Of a DNA stretch of 64,000 nucleotides, positions 24,210-31,532 are shown in pieces. The stretch's first letter is position 1. Each line of letters opens with the position of its first letter. The DNA comes from LD21 sp963715785 (GTDB taxonomy: Bacteria; Bacteroidota; Bacteroidia; Bacteroidales; VadinHA17): contig OY970276.1 in the NCBI GenBank assembly GCA_963715785.1, positions 62,001 to 126,000 on the forward strand, written 5' to 3'. Below the pieces are notes generated by a model. It worked only from the letters and a program-made list of their open reading frames with translations. It made no database searches and was not told the origin of the DNA. Position numbers and translations under genes: made by a program.

Positions 24210-26408
24210 TTAAGCAGATCGTATATACAGAATTGCACCTGCTGTTCCGATTTTCTCATGGAACCTGTTCCATTTTCTTGAAAACCGTGATTTATCAAGC
24301 ATAAGGATTCGATCATCAATCTGCTTCATCAGTGTGTTCAATACAGCAGTGCTTCTGTCATAACCACCGGGCTTGTTACGTATCAGCCATAGCCGGTGGT
24401 TTTCTTCAAGATACTCTTTACCTAATTCACTTAGGTTCTTAAGCTGTGATTTTTCCTCATCAACCCCTAGAGTGCTTCTGAACTGCAAATAGCTTTGAAG
24501 CCCAGTTCCCAGTCTTAACAGTTTTATGGCATTGAAATATTCATCACGAACTGTCAGGCTATCGGGAGTACCTATCCTCGCCTTTAAAAGCAGAGCTTCC
24601 CTGGAATCAATAAAATTCTGCATTCCCTTATAATCAAACGGCAGCCTGTTTTCATATTTTTCTTTCAGCACTGTAATCATTTCCGGTGCAAGATCCTTCA
24701 TCAGATCTGTTATTCCAATCATGACTTTTTCAAAAATAGCACTTATCATCAGCCTGTCGCGAAGTCCAAACTGCAACGACAGAGAAGTAGTTGTCATATT
24801 GAAAAGAGGAATCCCTTCATACCTGTTATAGCGGCCCATATCGAGAACAAGATCGCCCATAACAGAATCAGCATCTTTGAATATATAACTGTTAAGGAAT
24901 GCACTTAAAGGCATGTCTTTAGCGCTCCCGCTGTTCCAGCTGAGAGCTGCACCTGCAGTATATCCTGCATAGCTTACAGGAAGATATTGCCAATGACCCA
25001 TATCTCCCCAATCAGTGATAAGCATGCCTTTGGCGCCATACTTAACTCCGTTTTTCGTGGCAACTTCAATTGTAGCAAGCATATTATCAGTTCTTCCTGT
25101 GATGCTGGTCCAGCTGTTGGTCCCGGGACAAACCATATAAGCCAGCCCGGAGGCCTGAAGTGTTTTGCAATGACGCTCATAAGGATAGCTCGATTCGTAG
25201 CCCCAGTCGAGCAGTGTAATGTCTTTGGGAATCCGGGGGATCAATTCGGGATGTTTCATTACAATATCACCCCACATTAACATTTTTTTATTCCTCGACG
25301 CAGCAATATCGTGCATACGAAGTGCATAATCGAGGTATACCTGTCCTTCTCCTTTTTTCCTGCAGAGCTCTTTACTCTTACCTTTCCCGAGTTCAAAAGG
25401 CTCATCAAGATTTACATTGAAGTTAGGTGAAGTAAAGTTGGGCAGTAAATCATCTGTCATTTCAGTTACAAGCTTTAAGCTTCCCGGGTCAGTCGGATCA
25501 AGTGTGCTTTTCACATTCATAAGGCCCATAAGCTTATATCCTTTTGGACATTCCGCAAGATCCTTAAACTTATCCGTTGCAAGCCACGACATCATGTGTC
25601 CGAGTGAATTCTGATTCGGCACAAAATCAATAAAATGATTCCGGCAAAATGAATCGAGTTCCTGAATCTCAGCACCGGTCACGGGAGTCTCTTTACCCTC
25701 CCATAGCTCTTTAAATGACGGATAAGCAAAAGAGAAACCTTCAATATAAAGTTCAAAATGATTGTACTTCAAATCGGTAATCATCTGGAGAATTCCAATA
25801 AGCGTTTCTTCTGTCGGCACTTTATCCCTGCTGATATCAAGCATAAGTCCGCGCACAGCAAGATCGGGCGAATCTTCCAAAGCCACACAGGGTATCGTAC
25901 CGGAATAATTCTGTTTTAACACTTTTAATGATACCAATGAATAATATAATCCCTGTTTACTGCTGTATTCTATTGTAATTCTTTCCGGCTTTATATCCAT
26001 ATTATATCCCTGTTCATGAAGGGTCTTATTAAATTTGAACAGAATATTACATCCCGAGTCAGAATTTTTGATTTTTGTACCGGGAATTATTTTCAAAAGT
26101 TCACCCACAGTCATTTTTAGAGAGTCTGCAACCGAATAAACCATCAATTGAGGGAATTCAAAATGTCCTCCTGTAAATTGTACTTTCTGCGGAACAGGTA
26201 TGAGGTTCAGTATTTCACCATTCGATTTATTCATTTCTGAAGCCGGGTTGCCTGATGCGATCCTCGCTCTGTTTTCCAGATCTTTATCGAGATTATGCTG
26301 CTTTTTATCGAGTGCTGCATAAAACAAATAGAGAAAAACTATTATACCGAGCAGCAGTCCCATTAAACTGCAAAAGAACCAGAGTATCATTTTAAATGTT
26401 TTTTTCAT
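24210..26408 (-). CDS. Membrane-anchored GH20-like glycoside hydrolase
   Basis: The 732-residue protein has an N-terminal transmembrane anchor (MILWFFCSLMGLLLGIIVFLYLFY) in place of a cleaved signal. A zincin-like N-domain of the GH20 type follows (LNLIPVPQKVQFTGGHFEF). A TIM barrel starts at AVRGLMLDISRDKVPTEETL and contains HFELYIEGFSFAYPSF and FNVNLDEPFELGKGKSKE near 335-352. The Asp-Glu pair there is the likely catalytic DE of GH20 enzymes, and WGDIVMKHPELI and ITDWGDMGHWQYLPVSY also fit. GH20 enzymes remove terminal beta-linked N-acetylhexosamine. It lies upstream of susC on the same strand with a 278-bp gap, so it is probably not part of the PUL transcript. Substrate is uncertain; muropeptide-derived or host/algal amino sugars are possible. 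Confidence 0.8.
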   Translation of the reverse strand: MKKTFKMILWFFCSLMGLLLGIIVFLYLFYAALDKKQHNLDKDLENRARIASGNPASEMNKSNGEILNLIPVPQKVQFTGGHFEFPQLMVYSVADSLKMTVGELLKIIPGTKIKNSDSGCNILFKFNKTLHEQGYNMDIKPERITIEYSSKQGLYYSLVSLKVLKQNYSGTIPCVALEDSPDLAVRGLMLDISRDKVPTEETLIGILQMITDLKYNHFELYIEGFSFAYPSFKELWEGKETPVTGAEIQELDSFCRNHFIDFVPNQNSLGHMMSWLATDKFKDLAECPKGYKLMGLMNVKSTLDPTDPGSLKLVTEMTDDLLPNFTSPNFNVNLDEPFELGKGKSKELCRKKGEGQVYLDYALRMHDIAASRNKKMLMWGDIVMKHPELIPRIPKDITLLDWGYESSYPYERHCKTLQASGLAYMVCPGTNSWTSITGRTDNMLATIEVATKNGVKYGAKGMLITDWGDMGHWQYLPVSYAGYTAGAALSWNSGSAKDMPLSAFLNSYIFKDADSVMGDLVLDMGRYNRYEGIPLFNMTTTSLSLQFGLRDRLMISAIFEKVMIGITDLMKDLAPEMITVLKEKYENRLPFDYKGMQNFIDSREALLLKARIGTPDSLTVRDEYFNAIKLLRLGTGLQSYLQFRSTLGVDEEKSQLKNLSELGKEYLEENHRLWLIRNKPGGYDRSTAVLNTLMKQIDDRILMLDKSRFSRKWNRFHEKIGTAGAILYIRSA

Positions 26409-26703
26409 ATGGAACAGATTGCGAATGGAATTAACTGAAAATTATTCTGAAAAAGTTCCTATAAAAATAATTAATTATGACAGTAAGATTCCCTGAACCG
26501 GATATATTTTCCAACCCATTATAAACTTGGCAGATTTATAGCAGGTAAAATTGCTCCATTTGGCTGCAGATAAGTGGAACTGAACCAAAACATTCTCAGA
26601 AAAATCTTAAAAATGTCAACACTTTGGTAGATCCGTTGTTTAACCAATATTCGACGGATAGTCCATGATTAGATCCTGAAAAGTAATTTAAAAAATATGC
26701 GCT
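26409..26703. other. Divergent intergenic region, GH20-like gene and acnA
   Basis: This AT-rich 295-bp spacer separates two divergent genes, so it must carry both promoters. I see a TAAACTTG box (one mismatch to TAnnTTTG) on the plus strand near 26523 but no matching -33 element. No ORF, RNA gene or strong hairpin was found. Confidence 0.4.
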
Positions 26704-29535
26704 ATGGCTGGAATAGACAGATTATCTAAAAATATTGACACACCACTTGGAAAGTTCAGGTACTATTCATTGCCTGAACTGGCAAAAGATGGTCATAAAA
26801 TTGAAGAACTTCCCTTTTCGATAAGAATCCTGCTTGAAAATATAATCCGGAATTTTGACGGATTCAATTTTAATGAAACTCACCTGGATAATATCTTAAA
26901 CTGGAATCTTAAGCTGGCATTTAAGGAAATCCCATATTTACCAGCGAGGGTGCTGATGCAGGATTTTACCGGGGTCCCGTCAATTGTCGATATTGCCTCA
27001 ATACGATCTGAGGTAGCACGTAAAAACAAAAACGCCGCTTTAATCAATCCCCGTGTACCGGTTGACCTTATAATTGATCATTCTGTACAAGTGGATTTCT
27101 ATAGCACCAATTATGCATATCAGAGAAATGTAGATCTTGAATATGAACGCAATTCAGAGAGGTATTCCTTATTAAAGTGGGCCCAGTCGTCATTTGAAAA
27201 TTTTAATGTTCTTCCTCCCGGGTTAGGCATATGCCACCAGGTAAATCTTGAATATCTGGCCAGTGTTGTTACACTGAGAAACGGGATCCTGTTTCCTGAT
27301 ACTCTTGTTGGCACGGATTCTCATACTCCTATGGTAAATGGCATTGGTGTTATTGGCTGGGGTGTTGGAGGCATAGAGGCGGAAGCTGTAATGCTTGGGC
27401 AACCGAACTATATTATGCTTCCTGAAGTACTCGGGCTTAAGCTGACGGGTAATTTAAAGGAAGGCACAACATCCACGGATTTAGTATTGACAGTGGCTGA
27501 GCTTTTAAGAAAAAAAGGAGTCGTCAACAAGTTTGTGGAAGTATTCGGTGACGGACTAAATAATCTGACAGTGCCTGACAGGGCAACTATCTCAAATATG
27601 TCGCCTGAATTCGGATGCACTGTAACCTATTTCCCTCCTGATTCAAAAACCCTCGACTATCTCAGAATAACCGGAAGAGATAAAAAACATATTGAAACCG
27701 TTGAAAAATATCTTAAGACAAACCTTCTTTGGCGTGAAAATGAGGACAGAATAAAATTCAGTGAAGTTATATCGCTGAATTTAAATGATATCGAGCCTTC
27801 AGTTGCGGGTCCGAAACGGCCACAGGACAAAATAATTCTATCACAGGTAAAAAACAGCTTTATTGAAATTCTTAAAAAGAACTATGAGAGAGAGTATGTT
27901 GCCCCTGAATCAAGGTCGGGGGGTCTCTGGTCAAATGAAGGAGGACATCTTGAAGAGCCTCCTGTACGATCAGAATCAGAATCGCACAAGCTTGAGGAAG
28001 CAGGCATTCAGATTGAGACACGTCCCGAAATTAAATATGGCTTGAAAAGTGTTTCAATAAAAACAGATAATTCTGAATACCTTATAAGCGACGGGTCAGT
28101 AGTGATCGCTGCAATTACCAGCTGCACAAATACCTCTAATCCAAGTGTAATGATAGCCGCGGGACTACTCGCCAGGAAAGCTGTTGAGAGAGGCCTGATG
28201 ACAAAGCCCTGGGTCAAAACAAGTCTTGCTCCGGGCTCCAAAGTTGTGACTACCTATCTTGAAAAGGCCAACCTGCTACCATACCTCGAAGCCCTGAGAT
28301 TTCATACTGTAGGCTATGGATGTACGACTTGCATCGGGAACAGTGGTCCATTGCCTCCTCATATTAATAAAGCAGTGATCGATAATAAGCTGGTTGTTGC
28401 TTCAGTTCTTTCGGGGAACAGAAATTTTGAAGCAAGAATACACCCTCTGATAAAGATGAATTTTCTGGCCTCCCCTCCTCTTGTAGTTGCCTATGCTCTG
28501 CCGGGAAGGATTGACATAGATTTCGGGAAGGAACCTCTGGGATATGACCCGAATCTCGAACCAGTTTATCTCCGTGATATATGGCCATCAGCCGGCGAAG
28601 TACAATCAGTCATGAACGATGTGCTTGATTCAAAAGACTTTATAAAGAATTATGAAAATATTTTTAAGGGTGACAGCAAATGGGAAATTCTGAAAACTCC
28701 TAAAAGTGAAATATATCAATGGGACGAAGGATCTTCTTATATTAAAGAAGCTCCATTTTTTAAGGACATTAAATCAGAGGCAGAAAAGACTCCTGATATA
28801 AGGTCGGCAAGAGTCCTTCTGAAACTTGGAGACTCAGTTACCACTGATCATATTTCACCTGCAGGATCAATAGCGGAAGATTCGCCGGCGGGAAAATATC
28901 TTAAAAACCATGGGGTTGAGAAAAAGGATTTCAATTCTTATGGCTCACGGAGAGGAAATCATGAGATAATGATGAGAGGGACATTTGCAAATGTCAGGTT
29001 AAGGAATGAGCTGATCGGTAAGGAAGGAGGATATACTCTTTACTTTCCCGAGAACCGTGAAATGTCAGTTTTTGATGCCGCAGAAAAGTATAAATCAGAT
29101 CAGACTCCGCTTATAATAATTGCCGGAAAGGAATATGGAAGCGGTTCTTCGCGTGACTGGGCAGCGAAAGGAGTATCTCTCTTAGGGGTCAGGGCAATTA
29201 TTGCCGAAAGTTTTGAGCGGATTCACAGGAGCAACCTGGTTGGAATGGGTGTGCTGCCCCTACAGTTTATGGAAGGAGAAAATGCCTCAACCTTCAATTT
29301 AAAAGGCAATGAAACATATGACATATTGAATCTTGGTGAACTGGAACCAAATAAGCAGATCAGTGTTTTAGCAACCAGGGCTGACGGTACAATTCTGGAA
29401 TTTAAATCAGTTATAAGGCTTGATTCATTAATGGAAGTCGCCTATTTCAAAAACAACGGAATACTTCAATATGTACTCAGAAACTTTCTCAAGGCTGATA
29501 CATCCGGCCAGCAGAAAATATTAAAACAAAATTGA
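26704..29535 (+). CDS. acnA: Aconitate hydratase, AcnA/IRP1 type
   Basis: The 943-residue enzyme interconverts citrate and isocitrate in the TCA cycle. The 4Fe-4S cluster ligands are Cys474 (ITSCTNTSNPSVMIAAG), Cys540 and Cys543 (GYGCTTCIGNSGP). Other hallmarks are LVGTDSHTPMVNGIGVIGWGVGGIEAEA, LGDSVTTDHISPAGSI in the swivel domain, and KEYGSGSSRDWAAKG. A polar insert near 395-440 (SRSGGLWSNEGGHLEEPP) slightly lengthens it against the usual 890-910 residues. The monomeric IRP1-like form is less common in Bacteroidia than the mitochondrial-like or AcnB form. fumC follows after 4 bp, so the two are one transcript. Confidence 0.97.
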   Translation: MAGIDRLSKNIDTPLGKFRYYSLPELAKDGHKIEELPFSIRILLENIIRNFDGFNFNETHLDNILNWNLKLAFKEIPYLPARVLMQDFTGVPSIVDIASIRSEVARKNKNAALINPRVPVDLIIDHSVQVDFYSTNYAYQRNVDLEYERNSERYSLLKWAQSSFENFNVLPPGLGICHQVNLEYLASVVTLRNGILFPDTLVGTDSHTPMVNGIGVIGWGVGGIEAEAVMLGQPNYIMLPEVLGLKLTGNLKEGTTSTDLVLTVAELLRKKGVVNKFVEVFGDGLNNLTVPDRATISNMSPEFGCTVTYFPPDSKTLDYLRITGRDKKHIETVEKYLKTNLLWRENEDRIKFSEVISLNLNDIEPSVAGPKRPQDKIILSQVKNSFIEILKKNYEREYVAPESRSGGLWSNEGGHLEEPPVRSESESHKLEEAGIQIETRPEIKYGLKSVSIKTDNSEYLISDGSVVIAAITSCTNTSNPSVMIAAGLLARKAVERGLMTKPWVKTSLAPGSKVVTTYLEKANLLPYLEALRFHTVGYGCTTCIGNSGPLPPHINKAVIDNKLVVASVLSGNRNFEARIHPLIKMNFLASPPLVVAYALPGRIDIDFGKEPLGYDPNLEPVYLRDIWPSAGEVQSVMNDVLDSKDFIKNYENIFKGDSKWEILKTPKSEIYQWDEGSSYIKEAPFFKDIKSEAEKTPDIRSARVLLKLGDSVTTDHISPAGSIAEDSPAGKYLKNHGVEKKDFNSYGSRRGNHEIMMRGTFANVRLRNELIGKEGGYTLYFPENREMSVFDAAEKYKSDQTPLIIIAGKEYGSGSSRDWAAKGVSLLGVRAIIAESFERIHRSNLVGMGVLPLQFMEGENASTFNLKGNETYDILNLGELEPNKQISVLATRADGTILEFKSVIRLDSLMEVAYFKNNGILQYVLRNFLKADTSGQQKILKQN

Positions 29536-29539
29536 AGTA

Positions 29540-30937
29540 ATGAAATACCGGATAGAAAGAGACACCATGGGGGAGATCGAAGTACCCTCTGAAAAATATT
29601 GGGGAGCCCAGACCCAGCGATCAATAAACTATTTCACTATCGGCCGGCCGGCATCAATGCCGATCGAGATCATTCATTCATTTGGTTATTTGAAAAAGGC
29701 TGCTGCCATAATAAATAATAAATCAGGGCTGCTTACTGATGACAAAATGAAAATCATTTCACAGGTATGTGATGAAATTATTGAGGGGAAGCTTGATGAT
29801 CAGTTTCCGCTGGTTATCTGGCAAACCGGATCAGGGACTCACACAAATATGAACTGCAATGAGGTAATCGCGAACCGGGGGCATGTCCTGCTGGGCAACA
29901 GGCTCGGAGAAGGAATAAGGCTTATACATCCGAATGATGACGTTAATATGTCGCAATCATCAAATGACACATTCCCGACCGCTATGCACATAGCCGCATA
30001 CAAAAAAATATCAGAATCCACTATCCCTGCAATTGAGCGGCTAATAAAGACATTTTCTGATAAGTCACTCGAAATGACAGGAATAATCAAAATAGGCCGC
30101 ACTCATTTAATGGATGCAACTCCCCTGTCGCTCGGCCAGGAATTTTCAGGCTATGTCTCACAGCTGAAACATGGGCTGATAGCATTGCAAAACACCTTAC
30201 GGCATCTTTCGGAGCTTGCTTTGGGAGGAACTGCTGTAGGGACTGGCCTGAATACCCCTGAAGGTTTTGACGTTATGGTAGCGGATGAAATTGCGAGGCT
30301 GACTGACTTGCCATTTATTTCTGCTGAAAACAAATTTGAAGCCCTGGCCTCCAATGATGCCATCGTTGAAACACACGGGGCCATAAAGCAGCTTGCAGTA
30401 AGTCTGATGAAAATTGCAAACGACATCAGAATGATGGCTTCAGGACCACGGTCGGGATTAGGAGAGATAACAATTCCGGCCAATGAGCCAGGCTCATCAA
30501 TTATGCCCGGGAAAGTAAATCCGACCCAGACAGAGGCAATGACCATGGTTTGTGCACAGATCATGGGTAATGATACGACCATTTCTGTTGCAGGATCCGG
30601 TGGACATTTTGAACTCAATGTCTTTAAGCCCGTTATGATAAACGCTTTATTGGAAAGTGCTGTTCTTATGGCTGATGCATGCAATACATTCGGCAGTTAT
30701 TGTGTGGCAGGGATACAACCCAACCTTGAAAGAATTGAGAAGAATCTGAATAGTTCATTGATGCTGGTGACTGCTCTTAATAAACATATAGGGTATGAGA
30801 ATGCTGCCAGAATCGCAAAAAAAGCTTATGATGAAAATTCAACCTTAAAAAAAGCGGCTATCGAACTTGGCTTATTGACAGAACAGCAATTCGATGAATG
30901 GATTGTTCCGGCGAAGATGATCGGTCCTGATAAGTGA
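29540..30937 (+). CDS. fumC: Class II fumarate hydratase
   Basis: The 465-residue enzyme converts fumarate to malate without an iron-sulphur cluster. It shows the lyase signature GSSIMPGKVNPTQTEAM near 318-334, TGSGTHTNMNCNEVIANR near the substrate site, and SSNDTFPTAMHIAA. The normal class II length is 460-467. It is the second gene of an acnA-fumC operon with only 4 bp between stop and start, so two non-adjacent steps of the TCA cycle are co-regulated. An oxygen-stable fumarase next to an oxygen-sensitive aconitase has no obvious regulatory meaning from sequence. Confidence 0.97.
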   Translation: MKYRIERDTMGEIEVPSEKYWGAQTQRSINYFTIGRPASMPIEIIHSFGYLKKAAAIINNKSGLLTDDKMKIISQVCDEIIEGKLDDQFPLVIWQTGSGTHTNMNCNEVIANRGHVLLGNRLGEGIRLIHPNDDVNMSQSSNDTFPTAMHIAAYKKISESTIPAIERLIKTFSDKSLEMTGIIKIGRTHLMDATPLSLGQEFSGYVSQLKHGLIALQNTLRHLSELALGGTAVGTGLNTPEGFDVMVADEIARLTDLPFISAENKFEALASNDAIVETHGAIKQLAVSLMKIANDIRMMASGPRSGLGEITIPANEPGSSIMPGKVNPTQTEAMTMVCAQIMGNDTTISVAGSGGHFELNVFKPVMINALLESAVLMADACNTFGSYCVAGIQPNLERIEKNLNSSLMLVTALNKHIGYENAARIAKKAYDENSTLKKAAIELGLLTEQQFDEWIVPAKMIGPDK

Positions 30938-30979
30938 TATATATTGTCGGGAGAGTGCAATGAGAATAATTATCTGTTA

Positions 30980-31017
30980 CACAGAGGGTCACAGAGGAGA
31001 CATAAGGCAACACAGAG
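30980..31017 (+). repeat. Three phased CACAGAG repeats
   Basis: CACAGAG occurs at 30980, 30990 and 31011, so the copies are 10 and 21 bp apart and lie on one face of the helix. Similar CACAGAG-rich intergenic tracts occur in many bacterial genomes. The block lies between fumC and the tRNA-linked palindrome. Confidence 0.6.
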
Positions 31018-31066
31018 AAAATATACCGCTATTTTTTACTTTTGAACCCCAGAGATTGCCTGCGGC

Positions 31067-31090
31067 GATCCCCGGGGGGGAACCTTGCAA
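31067..31090 (-). repeat. 24-bp block shared by both tRNA-Ser loci, second copy
   Basis: On the minus strand it starts TTGCAAGGTTCC and ends CCCGGGGATC. It matches 20 of 24 positions at 9085-9108. It overlaps the end of the outer arm of the compound palindrome by 4 bp and lies distal to it, as at the first locus. Confidence 0.6.
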
Positions 31091-31223
31091 AATCAATTTA
31101 TTCCCCTGCTCGCTTCACTCGCAGGGGCTTTTTATTTCCACTTTGCCTCTCTCAGGCAAGCCTGGTTCGGCATAGTGGAAATAAAAATCCCTCAGCTGCG
31201 CTGAGGGAGTAAATTGATTTTGC
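31087..31223. repeat. Compound palindrome at the 3' end of tRNA-Ser(GCT)
   Basis: The outer arms GCAAAATCAATTTA (31087-31100) and TAAATTGATTTTGC (31210-31223) are perfect 14-bp inverted repeats. Inside each lies a GC hairpin: CCCCTGC/GCAGGGG at 31103-31127 and CCCTCAGC-TGC-GCTGAGGG at 31189-31207. The middle arms are TTTTTATTTCCACTTTGCC (31129-31147) and GGCATAGTGGAAATAAAAA (31169-31187), which pair at 18 of 19 positions. The centre has CAGGC-AA-GCCTG (31153-31164). The element abuts the tRNA 3' end directly. It has the same nested order as the element after tRNA-Ser(CGA), with different arm sequences. Confidence 0.88.
31181..31207 (-). terminator. Rho-independent terminator of tRNA-Ser(GCT)
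   Basis: On the minus strand the 8-bp stem CCCTCAGC/GCTGAGGG with a 3-nt loop is followed by ATTTTTAT. It begins 17 bp after the mature tRNA end and is the proximal hairpin of the compound palindrome. Confidence 0.7.
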
Positions 31224-31310
31224 GGGAGAGGGGGGGATTCGAACCCCCGGTACAGTTTCCCATACGGCAGTTTAGCAAACTGCTGGTTTAAGCCACTCAC
31301 CCACCTCTCC
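31224..31310 (-). tRNA. tRNA-Ser (anticodon GCT)
   Basis: On the minus strand the acceptor GGAGAGG pairs with CCTCTCC. The anticodon arm is GCAGT-TTGCTAA-ACTGC with anticodon GCT (complement of 31274-31276), reading AGC/AGU. A long variable arm, GTATGG-GAAA-CTGTAC, marks a class II tRNA. The T arm is GGGGG-TTCGAAT-CCCCC. The discriminator position reads C where Ser tRNAs usually have G, followed directly by GCA; CCA is not encoded. It lies about 30 bp downstream of a tRNA-like fragment and they share one promoter. Confidence 0.95.
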
Positions 31311-31337
31311 AATATAATTAAGAACTCATTGTGTTAT

Positions 31338-31391
31338 GGCAGTTTAGTCCCGAATCCTCGGGACTGGTTTAAGCCACTCACCCACCTCTCC
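31338..31391 (-). pseudogene. tRNA-Ser 5'-half-like sequence with a replaced anticodon arm
   Basis: On the minus strand the first 26 bases, from the acceptor GGAGAGG through the whole D arm, are identical to tRNA-Ser(GCT). The 5' side of the anticodon arm is then replaced by an 18-base insert that makes a perfect hairpin, AGTCCCGA-GGAT-TCGGGACT. Next comes CTAAACTGCC, again identical to the true tRNA (10 of 10). Similarity stops there: there is no variable arm, T arm or acceptor 3' strand. It sits between the promoter at 31489-31519 and the true tRNA, so it is probably transcribed as a leader. It cannot be a functional tRNA. Confidence 0.75.
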
Positions 31392-31488
31392 ATAAAGATC
31401 ATTCCGACGCCTTTTTACGGCCTGTTGTTTCGGTCTGTCAGGCTTATCTGTTGCTCCAAAATCATGTGGCCTGATTTGCGGAGCGCGA

Positions 31489-31519
31489 CAAAAGTAGGAA
31501 AACAAGTATAAAGTGCAAA
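31489..31519 (-). promoter_or_regulatory. Promoter of the tRNA-Ser(GCT) locus
   Basis: On the minus strand TTTG, 19 bp, TACTTTTG is a perfect match to the Bacteroidota -33/-7 consensus. Its -7 box is the same octamer as before tRNA-Ser(CGA). The start near 31482 gives about 90 nt before the tRNA-like fragment. It lies just beyond the stop of the OLD-like gene. Confidence 0.65.
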
Positions 31520-31532
31520 ATAATTCAGAATT

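Noticed and set aside
29839..30684. Long open frames (87 and 177 codons) antisense to fumC
   Set aside because: They mirror the codon structure of a firmly identified enzyme gene and have no recognisable domain.
30960..31312. Apparent short proteins of 65-71 residues on both strands across the tRNA-Ser(GCT) locus
   Set aside because: They read through the tRNA, the palindrome and the CACAGAG repeats, as tRNA-overlapping frames often do (the GFESP-type peptide is translated tRNA sequence). No start signal or family similarity.
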